Shown here piece after piece: positions 35,504 to 43,442 of a DNA stretch of 64,000 nt; positions within the stretch are counted from its first letter, which is position 1, and the number at the start of each line of letters is the position of its first letter. A program made the position numbers and the translations under genes. The stretch is from Nocardia aurantia (GTDB lineage: Bacteria > Actinomycetota > Actinomycetes > Mycobacteriales > Mycobacteriaceae): NCBI RefSeq assembly GCF_009604425.1, contig NZ_WEGI01000012.1:1-64000 (forward strand), in the 5' to 3' direction. Below the pieces are notes generated by a model. That model saw only the letters and a list, made by a program, of their open reading frames with translations, searched no databases and was not told the DNA's origin.

Positions 35504-35983
35504 TCAGCGGGTGTAGCGGCGGAATCGGTAGCGCAGGCCGGTCCGGGAGGTCGTCCACGGGCCGTCCTCGGCACGCCAGTCCGGGCCGATCGCAGGGGCG
35601 TACGCGTCGCCGGCGATATCGGCGTCGACCTCGGTCACGTGCAGTTCGGTGGCCCGCCCCAGCGCCGCGCGGTAGATCTCGCCGCCGCCGGCCACCCACA
35701 CGTTGTCGGTATCGGCGAGGGCAAGGGCGGATTCGAGCGAATCCGCGCGTTCGGCGCCGTCGGCCGCCCAGTCGGGTTGCCGGGTGATCACGATGTTGCG
35801 GCGGCCCGGCAACGGCCGGAACCGGTCCGGGAGCGAATCCCAGGTGCGCCGGCCCATCACGACCGGATGGCCCCAGGTGAGGTTCTTGAAATGCGCGGAA
35901 TCCTCCGGCAGGCGCCACGGAATGGTGTTGCCGGCGCCGATCACACCGTCGGTGGTCTGCGCCCAGATCAGCCCGACCCGCAT
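35504..35983 (-). CDS. folA: Dihydrofolate reductase
   Basis: 159 residues. DHFR features: RVGLIWAQTTDGVIGAGNTI at the N-terminus, PWRLPEDSAHFK (substrate-binding acidic residue), GHPVVMGRRTWDSLP (NADPH site), GRRNIVITRQ and VWVAGGGEIYRAAL. Regenerates tetrahydrofolate used by the adjacent thymidylate synthase. Its ATG is 1 nt after the thyA stop, an operon thyA-folA. Confidence 0.95.
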   Translation of the reverse strand: MRVGLIWAQTTDGVIGAGNTIPWRLPEDSAHFKNLTWGHPVVMGRRTWDSLPDRFRPLPGRRNIVITRQPDWAADGAERADSLESALALADTDNVWVAGGGEIYRAALGRATELHVTEVDADIAGDAYAPAIGPDWRAEDGPWTTSRTGLRYRFRRYTR

Positions 35984-35984
35984 G

Positions 35985-36806
35985 TCAGACCGCCACCGGA
36001 GCCTTGATCGCCGGGTGGTGCCGATATCCGTCGATCTCGACGTCCTCGTACGCGTAGTCGAACAGGGTCGGCGCCGGGCGCAGATGCAGCTGCGGGAACG
36101 GATAGGGCTCCCGGGACAACTGCTCGCGCACCTGGCCGACGTGATTGTCGTAGATGTGGCAGTCCCCGCCGGTCCAGACGAAATCGCCGGGTTCGAGTTC
36201 CGTCTGCTGCGCCACCATGTGGGTGAGCAGCGCGTAGCTGGCGATGTTGAAGGGCACACCGAGGAACAGGTCGGCGCTGCGCTGGTACAGCTGGCAGGAC
36301 AGCTTCCCGTCGGCGACGTAGAACTGGAACAGCGCGTGGCAGGGCGCCAGGGCCATCCGGTCCAGATCGGCCACGTTCCACGCCGAGACCAGCATGCGCC
36401 GGGAATCCGGGTCGGTGCGCAGGGTCTGCAGGACCTGGGAGATCTGGTCGATGTGGGTGCCGTCCGGGGTGGGCCAGGACCGCCACTGCACCCCGTACAC
36501 CGGGCCCAGTTCGCCGTTGCGATCGGCCCATTCGTCCCAGATGGTCACCCCGTGCTCGTGCAGCCACGCCACGTTGGAGTCGCCGCGCAGGAACCACAGC
36601 AACTCGTAGACGATCGACTTCAGATGCACCTTCTTGGTGGTGATCAACGGGAACCCGGCCGACAGGTCGTAGCGCAGCTGGTGCCCGAACACGCTGCGGG
36701 TACCGGTTCCGGTGCGATCGGACTTCTCGGTACCGCTGTCGAGCACGAGGCGCAGCAGGTCCTCGTACTGGGTGTCGGCGGCGGGGGGAATTCCGGCATC
36801 TCCCAT
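35985..36806 (-). CDS. thyA: Thymidylate synthase
   Basis: 273 residues. Classical ThyA: RTGTGTRSVFGHQLRYDL, GFPLITTKKVHLKSIVYELL, ALAPCHALFQFYV (nucleophilic Cys), QRSADLFLGVPFNIASYALL. It makes dTMP from dUMP with methylene-tetrahydrofolate. First gene of the thyA-folA pair; divergent from cobF with only 20 nt between the start codons, so both promoters must overlap. An in-frame TTG three codons upstream is an alternative start. Confidence 0.95.
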   Translation of the reverse strand: MGDAGIPPAADTQYEDLLRLVLDSGTEKSDRTGTGTRSVFGHQLRYDLSAGFPLITTKKVHLKSIVYELLWFLRGDSNVAWLHEHGVTIWDEWADRNGELGPVYGVQWRSWPTPDGTHIDQISQVLQTLRTDPDSRRMLVSAWNVADLDRMALAPCHALFQFYVADGKLSCQLYQRSADLFLGVPFNIASYALLTHMVAQQTELEPGDFVWTGGDCHIYDNHVGQVREQLSREPYPFPQLHLRPAPTLFDYAYEDVEIDGYRHHPAIKAPVAV

Positions 36807-36826
36807 GGCTGGCAAGCTTACGCAGT

Positions 36827-37606
36827 GTGCGGAAGCTTTATGTGATCGGAATCGGGGCGGGCGACCCCCGGCAGGTGACGGTGCAGGCCATCGAGGCCAT
36901 GCGGCGCGCCGACGTGTTCTTCGTCATCGGTAAGGGGGAGCGGAAACAGGAGTTGCTGGACGTCCGCACCGCGATCCTCGCCGCGCACGTCGATCACGAC
37001 TACCGGGTGGTCACGATCGAGGATCCGCCGCGTGACCGCGCGATCGCCGCCACGGGCGCCGATGCGGCCTATCGGGACGCGGTCACCGACTGGCACGACC
37101 GCCGGGCCGACCTGCTGGCGGCCGAGTTCGCGGCCGTCGACGGGGTCGGCGCGATCCTGGTGTGGGGCGATCCGGCGCTGTACGACAGCATCCTGCGGCT
37201 GGTCGACCGGGTGCTGGCGCGCGGGGTGGTGAGTTTCGACCACGAGGTGATCCCCGGGATCACCAGCGCGCAGGCGCTGGCCGCCCGGCATCGTATCGTG
37301 CTGCACGACATCGGCGAACCGCTGCACATCACCACCGGCCGCCGGTTGCGTGAGGAGGGGGTCCGCGCGGGCGAGTCGACGCTGGTGATGCTCGACGGCG
37401 AATGTTCGTTCACCACGGTCCCCGGCGACGATCTGCACATCTGGTGGGCGGCCTACCTCGGACTGCCCGACGAGGAATTGATCGAGGGGCCGCTGCGGGC
37501 AGTGGAGGGCCGGATCATGCGGCGGCGCAACGAACTTCGGGAATCGAAGGGCTGGATCATGGACATCTATCTGCTCCGCGGGACAGAACCGCCCGCGACG
37601 CGCTGA
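36827..37606 (+). CDS. cobF: Precorrin-6A synthase (deacetylating)
   Basis: 259 residues. N-terminal tetrapyrrole methylase motif RKLYVIGIGAGDPRQVTVQA, then FFVIGKGERKQEL, LVWGDPALYDSILRLVDRVL, FDHEVIPGITSAQALAARH and LDGECSF. CobF methylates precorrin-5 at C-1 in aerobic cobalamin synthesis. It stands alone here, away from other cob genes. Starts with GTG, with no clear ribosome binding site: the thyA divergent promoter region is only 20 nt long, so the mRNA may be leaderless or nearly so. Confidence 0.92.
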   Translation: MRKLYVIGIGAGDPRQVTVQAIEAMRRADVFFVIGKGERKQELLDVRTAILAAHVDHDYRVVTIEDPPRDRAIAATGADAAYRDAVTDWHDRRADLLAAEFAAVDGVGAILVWGDPALYDSILRLVDRVLARGVVSFDHEVIPGITSAQALAARHRIVLHDIGEPLHITTGRRLREEGVRAGESTLVMLDGECSFTTVPGDDLHIWWAAYLGLPDEELIEGPLRAVEGRIMRRRNELRESKGWIMDIYLLRGTEPPATR

Positions 37607-37904
37607 GACACCGCTTCCCGGCCGCGGCGATGCTCGAGCCGGACAGCTTCCAGTTCCGCGACGGCGCGGTGTGGGGACGGCCCGAATGCCAAGCCCTGAG
37701 AAACGGAAGAGCGACGGATTCGAACACGCGATCCGGGACCACGCCGGGACCGGTTGGAGCAGCTGTTGAGTCAGACCGTGCATGGTGCGCGATGGATCAG
37801 GCAGAACATCGAGCCCGGCCGAGGCCCTATGCGGGGAACGGTCCGGTCCGAGGCAGCCTGGTTCGGGCCGTATTTGTATTGGAATTGTTGCCACGCCAGT
37901 TTTG
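37607..37904. other. Non-coding stretch after cobF
   Basis: 298 nt with no supported gene. The minus strand contains GTGTTCGAATCC (near 37709-37720), which resembles a tRNA T-loop, but no cloverleaf can be drawn around it. Confidence 0.35.
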
Positions 37905-38249
37905 CTATCCCATACGATTGAAGAGATAGCTGAGACCAATAACGACGAGGATCGCAGATATTACCAACCCAATTGTCGCAAGTGCGAGGCTCACACCGGT
38001 CAACCCCCAGCTTTTTGGTTCTGCAACCGGTGCTGTGGTCACAGACGGTTGGGAAGAGGTGGGCGTTGCAGGATATGTTGTGCTTGTGGGCGGAGTGTTG
38101 GAAATAAGCGGGGCTGAAAAAGTGGGGACAACTATGGAGACGCTCGACGACGGACTGGCTTGGTGCGAACATTGAGTCAGAATTATTGCGGAGCCGATTA
38201 CTCCGCAGAAACCGATAACTGCCACTATAATCGCCCGTTCGTCGGCCAT
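37905..38249 (-). CDS. Small membrane protein of unknown function
   Basis: 114 residues. Hydrophobic N-terminal helix (AIIVAVIGFCGVIGSAIIL, about 6-24) followed by Cys, a Ser/Thr/Pro-rich linker (28-70) and a second helix (SLALATIGLVISAILVVIGL, about 87-106). The layout suggests two membrane anchors with an extracytoplasmic linker. No family recognised. GC content is below that of the flanking chromosome. Confidence 0.6.
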   Translation of the reverse strand: MADERAIIVAVIGFCGVIGSAIILTQCSHQASPSSSVSIVVPTFSAPLISNTPPTSTTYPATPTSSQPSVTTAPVAEPKSWGLTGVSLALATIGLVISAILVVIGLSYLFNRMG

Positions 38250-38687
38250 GATGCCCTCTCATCTCCGCCCGCGCACCCACGTCATCGTACGTCGTGAGGT
38301 CTGTCGTTGGCAGGGCGTCATGAAAACGGCTTACGGCTGAGCTGCGGATTGCATGAACCGCATGGACCCTGCGACTCCGTCCCGGCGTATGCGACCAAGA
38401 TCATTAAACATCCTTTAGGCAGATCAGGCGCTATTGGACGGGTGTCCGGACAGGGAGTTGTTGAATCGTTGCGCGCATCACCGATGGCACCATTCCTTAT
38501 GCCGAGCGAAGCGATGCACCAGGCGAGGACAGCGAGTGCAGTAGCCCCTGAATGCAAACAGCGCTCACTTGGTGCAACGTTCGCCCACTGTTCGCAAACA
38601 CCATCCACGGAGAGCCATCGAAGGGCGCTCGCGGTGAATCGGAAATAACCATTTCCCAACGCGACCTCAGGCAACTTAGCCTGCTTG
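38250..38687. other. Intergenic stretch in the island
   Basis: 438 nt. Open frames exist on both strands but overlap each other, lack ribosome binding sites and show no family features, so no gene is called. Confidence 0.35.
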
Positions 38688-39470
38688 TTACCAAGCGCTA
38701 AGATCATCTATCCAGTTTGAATCACCCTGCCTGATGCCGCGAGTAAGCGCCCACATTCTATTCTCATGACCACTAAATCCGGACACGATCGAGAATTGAT
38801 ATTCCAAAAAATAATTCTGTGGAAACCGGAGCTGGACAATCTTGCTCGGGCTGGCGCCGACCGGCTTGCCGGCAAAGACTGCATTGTAATAAATTCTCGT
38901 CTCGGCCGTGACCGGTATCGCCGCGTGTGGTGAATCAACTCCGCCACTGGCTACTACGTTTTCGATCACGCCAGTGTCGCTAGGGTTTATGCAGCTGACC
39001 ATGTTCATTCCAAGATCGGTATCCCCGGCCTTCCTGGCCGCGTCAAGTACCGTGTAATATAAATTTAGAATCGATTGCCCCACGGGGTTTGGGTCATCGA
39101 GCTTTGCTATACCCCCGGATGGAATGAAAGTCTCATAGGGTGTTCCCTTTGCGCGATCCGTTATGTCTTGTCGCCACCTGGCAAAGAATCCATCAACGCG
39201 AGGCTTTAAAAATGGCACACATATATCCAACTGCTTGCCATATGGCAGCTTTAAAAAAACATCATGCTTCATCGACATGGACGGTGCTGGGTCGAATAGC
39301 TTATCCCAATTTATTACTAACGTCGCAAGCAAGCCGGTTATGCCCACAACAGCACTAACAATAGAAATCGTCGTTGTAATTGACCAGTGTCTGAAGGTTT
39401 GCGACCACTTAGTCGGCTCTTCTGCTGCCTCCGGCTGCGACTCTTCCTCGGATGCTGCATGCCTACTCAT
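38688..39470 (-). CDS. Single-pass membrane protein of unknown function
   Basis: 260 residues. Acidic N-terminus (EEESQPEAAEEPTKW), one transmembrane helix at about 30-54 (TTTISIVSAVVGITGLLATL), then a 200-residue extracytoplasmic domain with KLPYGKQLDICVPFLKPRVD and SGHENRMWALTRGI. Codon use is clearly less GC-biased than that of chromosomal neighbours, pointing to acquisition. No family recognised; the next gene on this strand is about 440 nt away. Confidence 0.65.
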   Translation of the reverse strand: MSRHAASEEESQPEAAEEPTKWSQTFRHWSITTTISIVSAVVGITGLLATLVINWDKLFDPAPSMSMKHDVFLKLPYGKQLDICVPFLKPRVDGFFARWRQDITDRAKGTPYETFIPSGGIAKLDDPNPVGQSILNLYYTVLDAARKAGDTDLGMNMVSCINPSDTGVIENVVASGGVDSPHAAIPVTAETRIYYNAVFAGKPVGASPSKIVQLRFPQNYFLEYQFSIVSGFSGHENRMWALTRGIRQGDSNWIDDLSAW

Positions 39471-40034
39471 TCCCCACCGCCCTCGATCTCAACGCTACTG
39501 TGGTAGATCACACCACATCGAAACCAGCAGTCGTCTCATGATCAGTCACTTTTGTTGTTAAGAGTTTGGTCGACACCGACAGCCACGCCACAAGCAGCGC
39601 GCGAGAGACTCGTAAACCCGGACCTTACCCACAACCTCCGGACATAGCTCATGCTCGATCCCATTGCACGTCTTCGCGAAATCGCTGCCACCAACGCACC
39701 CAGGCCCGCAGCTACCCTTCCGCCGGCCCGAACCTGGCCCACCGAGAGCGAAGCATGCGCACTGGGTGGGGAGGCCCCCAATGCGCAACCACCCCCATCG
39801 GAACGCCATAACGCCTGCCACGCCGTACGGGATAGGAACTCGATCCCTTCGACGTCGGCCCTGCCCGACCTGCTGTGACGCTGCGGGCCCTCCTCGACGA
39901 CGGCCGGCGAAGCGCACACGGTTCCGCGAGACCGCGGTGGACGGCCTCGAGCCCATCGGCGCCATGGCCGGATGCCCTGACGCACCTTCCAGCCCGACGC
40001 ACCCCGCGTCACCACTGAACGAAGAGAGATCGCC
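39471..40034. other. Intergenic stretch in the island
   Basis: 564 nt. A short plus-strand frame from ATG 39651 (75 codons) is possible but lacks a good ribosome binding site and homology hints. No gene is called. Confidence 0.3.
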
Positions 40035-40142
40035 ATGTGGGATACCGCTCTGTCCCTGCTGCTGTCCGTCGTGACCGCCGATGACTTCGCCGTGCCGAAG
40101 GCGATGATCACCGGCTCCAGCGCGCTGTCGAGCGTTCTGTGA
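40035..40142 (+). CDS. Very small hypothetical protein (35 aa)
   Basis: Starts with ATG about 5 nt after GAAGAGAGA, a good ribosome binding site. The product is MWDTALSLLLSVVTADDFAV..., a hydrophobic N-terminus followed by a short polar tail. It is the first of three small plus-strand ORFs that look like phage accessory genes. No function recognised. Confidence 0.35.
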   Translation: MWDTALSLLLSVVTADDFAVPKAMITGSSALSSVL

Positions 40143-40232
40143 TCTGGCGGGCCTTTCTCGACTCCAACATGGGCCGGATCTCCGGCCCGCTGCCGCCCTG
40201 GCGCATTCCTCATCGAGCTGATCGGAAGTTTC

Positions 40233-40640
40233 ATGGCTACTCAGGGCACCAACAACGACGCAGTCACCGCGATTGCCAGTTCGCTAGCACAGATCGCGAG
40301 CAGTCAGGAGACCTTTGTGGACGACCTGGCGACCGCCATCGCCGATATCCAGAAGGCCGGCGCCAGCGGCGATCCGGTGAATGCCGATGCGTTGGTTGCG
40401 CTCCAGGGCACCGCCACCAACGTGGCGACTGCGGTTGCCGATTCGGTGGCGCAACTGCACGCTGCGCTGAATACATCGACCGATACCGCGGCGACCGACG
40501 CTCGACTCGGTCATGTCAGCTCCGCCACCCGAGTTGCCGGCAGACCACGACCGAGCTGGATCACATCCGGAATGTGGCGGCCGGCGGGACTGACGGTGAC
40601 TCCAACATGCAAGCGGTGTGCTCGAAATGCCATGCCGTGA
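40233..40640 (+). CDS. Small helical protein, frame possibly broken into by an HNH remnant
   Basis: The first 90 residues (MATQGTNNDAVTAIASSLAQ, FVDDLATAIADIQKAG, LVALQGTATNVATAVADSVA) form regular heptad-like helices typical of small phage structural or tail-associated proteins. Beyond about 40505 the HNH homology runs in a different frame, so the last 45 residues of this frame are probably not native. A frameshift or fusion at about 40500 is likely. Confidence 0.45.
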   Translation: MATQGTNNDAVTAIASSLAQIASSQETFVDDLATAIADIQKAGASGDPVNADALVALQGTATNVATAVADSVAQLHAALNTSTDTAATDARLGHVSSATRVAGRPRPSWITSGMWRPAGLTVTPTCKRCARNAMP

Positions 40641-40693
40641 AGACACAGCGAGATTGCGGTTGCCGCAGGTGCCGCACACCCGGCCCGCTGTGA
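40505..40693 (+). pseudogene. HNH endonuclease remnant
   Basis: In the frame ending at 40693 the sequence reads SCQLRHPSCRQTTTELDHI followed by GGTDGDSNMQAVCSKCHAVK, which holds the C-x6-C...DH...N...CxxCH pattern of HNH nucleases. The N-terminal half of a normal phage HNH protein is missing and no start codon fits, while the upstream part runs in another frame. Such genes usually sit beside terminase genes in phages of actinobacteria. Confidence 0.65.
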
Positions 40694-40836
40694 CAGCGCC
40701 ATAATGATCGTTTCGGTTACATCTTCGGTCACTGAGTGCAATACGACTGCTCTACGTTGCAACAATCCGAGTGGACCGACAAGCAGCCAACTGCTGTATC
40801 CACCATGACGCAACAAATTGAAGCAGGAGGCAAGGC

Positions 40837-41130
40837 ATGGCCTTCGTTCGACCGATTGCGAAATCCGTTGAGTATGTCGGACATCATGGATTCGCTGTGA
40901 CGATCTACATCGACGACCTCCCGGCAGAAGCCTTGGCGTTCGCATCGATCACGCAGATAGACACAAGCGGGCAGCCGATACTGGGCTCGGCGATAACGAC
41001 CGTCAACAACGTAGTTCCTCAGGTCGGCAGTGTGACCGTCCGGGGTGAAATAAACTGGCAGTTCGATCTCCACGTTCGGGTTTCGGTTTTGGCGATTCCG
41101 CCTGATTATAGGTTCGGCCAATCTGCCTGA
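40837..41130 (+). CDS. Small hypothetical protein (97 aa)
   Basis: Clear AGGAGG about 7 nt before the ATG supports expression. The product alternates beta strands (FAVTIYIDD, VGSVTVRGEINWQFDLHVRV) and looks like a compact all-beta domain. No family recognised. Third small plus-strand gene of the island. Confidence 0.6.
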   Translation: MAFVRPIAKSVEYVGHHGFAVTIYIDDLPAEALAFASITQIDTSGQPILGSAITTVNNVVPQVGSVTVRGEINWQFDLHVRVSVLAIPPDYRFGQSA

Positions 41131-41522
41131 TGCGAGCGCCTGACTTTCTTCGCTGCCCAATGCGCACCGGATTAGGCCGAGCTGCTTAACGCCGCATTGA
41201 ACACGGTGCGCGTGGAGACCGTCCAAAAGTGGGACTTGGGTGTATCGGCTCGGGGGTTGCGGTTCTCCGCGTGCCTGCACGTCGGGCCGCCAGCATGCGA
41301 CTCTATCCGGTACGCCAGAGTCTCGGAACCTATCGACCTGCTCTTGTGAGATCACCGAGGTTACGGTGGAGTGGTGGCTATCTTGATGTTGGTGGCGAGG
41401 CTTTGACTGGACGGCCGCGGTGATCGCGCCGACGGTCTTGGATGATCGTGCGTGGAGTAGTGATGCGAGTCCAAGTGCATGGGCCGCAGGCTGTGCACTG
41501 TGTGAAGCGAACGTCGATGTAG
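41131..41522. other. Intergenic stretch in the island
   Basis: 392 nt; no gene, tRNA or clear repeat seen on either strand. Confidence 0.35.
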
Positions 41523-41837
41523 TTAGTTTGAGTCAGATAGATTGGTGAATAGCCACTTGAAGAAGGCACTCGCGAAGCTCACGGCTATCGGGTGCCTCGT
41601 CCAGTCCTCATCCGCTGGCTTGCGGACTGCCTGTCCGCTCTGCACCCCTGAACGTGATCCACCAGAGTCGAGGCGGCGCTTCATGTTAGCCCTTCCTCGG
41701 TTTCCCGGACTGCGCTGTCCGGGCGGTGCCTGAGGGGTGGGACGATATGGGGTTCGTACGTGCAAAGCAGCCTCGATCGACGCTAGTGTGCGCAGTTCCT
41801 CTGCGTTCAATCGAGCATGCGGATCTTTCGAAGTCAT
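41523..41837 (-). CDS. Small hypothetical protein (104 aa), N-terminus like DUF3040
   Basis: Starts at ATG 41837 behind an AGGGGG-containing ribosome binding site. MTSKDPHARLNAEELRTLASIEAALH resembles, in its L-x-x-x-E-x-x-x-L-x-x-I-E-x-A-L pattern, the N-terminus of DUF3040 proteins of actinobacteria (first 20 residues quoted in pieces: LNAEELRTLASIEAALH). The rest is basic and Pro/Gly-rich, ending in an aromatic SFASAFFKWLFTNL helix. Similarity is only suggestive. Confidence 0.45.
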   Translation of the reverse strand: MTSKDPHARLNAEELRTLASIEAALHVRTPYRPTPQAPPGQRSPGNRGRANMKRRLDSGGSRSGVQSGQAVRKPADEDWTRHPIAVSFASAFFKWLFTNLSDSN

Positions 41838-42000
41838 GATCGCCCCCTGCTGTTGTTGCGTACATTCTAGCAATCGCAGTTGTCTAGACCCCTTGCCTGT
41901 CAGGGTTCCTGGTATTCGCCCGCCGGTACCACCGTCCTCCGCCGGCAGCATCCATGGCAGCGATCAGTGAAGGAAGCCAAAATGAGGATTGCCAGAGCAT

Positions 42001-42075
42001 TCCCTCATGGTCCAATCATGGCAACTCGCCGGAGCCTTGATTCCGGTAACTCCGGTTCGAATCCCGGTGGGGGAG
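42001..42075 (+). tRNA. tRNA-Gln(UUG)-like sequence, degenerate
   Basis: Acceptor stem TCCCTCA/TGGGGGA pairs along all 7 positions (one G-T) with a G discriminator. The anticodon arm CCGGA-GCCTTGAT-TCCGG pairs fully but has an 8-nt loop instead of 7; it is otherwise like tRNA-Gln with TTG. The T-arm has the TTCGAAT loop with one C-C mismatch, and the D-arm does not form a proper stem. No encoded CCA. Either a phage-type divergent tRNA or a tRNA pseudogene. Confidence 0.5.
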
Positions 42076-42112
42076 CTGTTTACTGCGTTACCGAGAAGGG
42101 ATGCAGTAGGCC

Positions 42113-42178
42113 GTGATGGTAGTTGAACGGCCAAACGCCCCGACGGGGGAGATACGGGTTCGGATCCCGTCCGTCACA
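42113..42178 (+). tRNA. tRNA-like sequence lacking a normal anticodon loop
   Basis: Acceptor stem GTGATGG/CCGTCAC (7 pairs, one G-T) and a perfect T-arm ACGGG-TTCGGAT-CCCGT are present. The middle is about 8 nt too short: where the anticodon arm should be there is CCCC-GAC-GGGG, a stem with a 3-nt loop. Identity cannot be assigned. It is probably a decayed tRNA or a tRNA mimic. Confidence 0.4.
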
Positions 42179-42574
42179 CTGCCGACTTACCCCGGCGTGA
42201 GGCAGACTAATCGGACTGTATGTCCGGTCGTAGAATAGGCAGGGAGGGCACCCCTACAGTGCAGCAAGTCACCAGCCGCCTCCGTCTCCGCCAGTTACCC
42301 CTTTCGGGTGTTGGTTCATTTAGGTGGCACTGTTCTTCGCTAGGCCGGCTGAAATTAAAATGCTTTCCGGGATAATCATGAAGATTCTATCGGCGGCTGC
42401 GTGGGTCCGGTGGTCCCCCTGAGCGAGTGGGCCAGCGGGGATGTGTCGTCATTTTCGCCGTCATTTTGACGGGAGCACGCGGGAGCTGCCGGGAACAGCT
42501 ACCCTGGCTTGGGGCCGCTTTACCGCTGGTCAGAGGTGGTTATCGGGAGTCCCAGGGATGTAGGAGGATGTCCA
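42179..42574. other. Stretch between tRNA-like sequences and the Fpg gene
   Basis: 396 nt. A hairpin TCGGA-CTGTATG-TCCGG (near 42211-42227) looks like a tRNA-Tyr anticodon arm (GTA) but no T-arm follows. The rest holds only the promoter and leader of the downstream gene. Confidence 0.3.
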
Positions 42575-43441
42575 TTGCCCGAGTTACCCGAGATCGTCGC
42601 GCTCGAGCGGTTCCTCGCGGAGCACGCGGTGGGAGCGGTCGTGGGGCGGATCGATGTGGCGGCGTTGAGTGTGCTCAAGACCTTCGATCCGCCGATCACG
42701 GCGTTGTCGGGGCGGGATGTCACGGGGGCGGGGCACTGGGGGAAGTATCTGGGGCTGGAATGCGGGGGGTTGTGGCTGATCACGCACCTTTCGCGGGGTG
42801 GGTGGTTGCGGTGGCTCGACGAACCGAGTCCCCATCCGCCCAAGCCGGGGAAGGGGCCGTTGGCGTTGCGGGTGCACTTCTTCACGCCGGAGGGGTCGAC
42901 GCCGGCGTTCGATCTGACCGAGGCGGGCACGAAGAAGCGGCTGGCGGTGTGGGTCGTGCCGGATCCGGCGCAGATCCCGCAGATCGCGCGGCTCGGGCCC
43001 GACGCGCTGGAGATCTCCGAAGACGAGTTCGCGGAGCGGCTGGGCGCCACCTCGCAGCGGTTGAAGACGGTGCTCGCCGATCAGACGGTGATCGCGGGCA
43101 TCGGCAACGCCTACTCGGACGAGATTTTGCACGCGGCGAAGCTGTCGCCGTTCGCCACCTCGAGCACCCTCGGGGCCGAGAAGACCGCGCAGTTGTACGA
43201 GGCGATGCGGACGGTGCTCACGGACGCGGTGAACCGGTCGGTCGGGCAGGACGCCGCGCGGTTGAAGGGGGAGAAGCGGTCCGGCTTGCAGGTGCACGCG
43301 CGGCCGGGGCTCGCCTGTCCGGTGTGCGGTGACACCATTCGTGAGGTCGCCTACACCGACAAGTCGTTCCAGTACTGCCCGACCTGTCAGACCGGGGGCA
43401 AGATCCTCGCCGACCGGCGCATGTCGCGGTTGTTGAAGTAG
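42575..43441 (+). CDS. Fpg/Nei-family DNA glycosylase
   Basis: 288 residues starting at TTG, which is fixed by AGGAGG 8 nt upstream and by the required N-terminus: after removal of the initiator the protein begins PELPE, giving the catalytic Pro and Glu. A helix-two-turns-helix region (QTVIAGIGNAYSDEIL) and a C-terminal zinc finger (CPVCGD...YCPTCQ) are present. It excises oxidized bases with AP-lyase activity. KKRLAVWVV and the shorter length fit the actinobacterial Nei/Fpg paralogues rather than classical MutM. Convergent with the esterase gene, 1 nt apart. Confidence 0.92.
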   Translation: MPELPEIVALERFLAEHAVGAVVGRIDVAALSVLKTFDPPITALSGRDVTGAGHWGKYLGLECGGLWLITHLSRGGWLRWLDEPSPHPPKPGKGPLALRVHFFTPEGSTPAFDLTEAGTKKRLAVWVVPDPAQIPQIARLGPDALEISEDEFAERLGATSQRLKTVLADQTVIAGIGNAYSDEILHAAKLSPFATSSTLGAEKTAQLYEAMRTVLTDAVNRSVGQDAARLKGEKRSGLQVHARPGLACPVCGDTIREVAYTDKSFQYCPTCQTGGKILADRRMSRLLK

Positions 43442-43442
43442 A

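Larger units (their letters stand above)
37607..42574. mobile_element. Gene-poor lower-GC island, probably a decayed prophage or integrative element
   Basis: From the end of cobF to the Fpg gene, coding density drops and several genes have visibly lower GC (for example 38688-39470). It contains small membrane proteins, an HNH nuclease remnant, short phage-like ORFs with good ribosome binding sites, and two degenerate tRNA-like sequences. No integrase, transposase or paired att repeats were found by eye, so the mobile origin is inferred. Confidence 0.4.

Noticed and set aside
37690..37730. tRNA T-loop-like sequence after cobF
   Set aside because: GTTCGAATCC is present on the minus strand but flanking bases do not form a T-arm stem or an acceptor stem.
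38307..38707. Overlapping open frames on both strands in the island
   Set aside because: No ribosome binding sites, no recognisable family, and the two frames exclude each other.
42203..42260. Third tRNA-like element (tRNA-Tyr anticodon-arm-like hairpin)
   Set aside because: Only the anticodon arm resembles tRNA; no T-arm or acceptor pairing.
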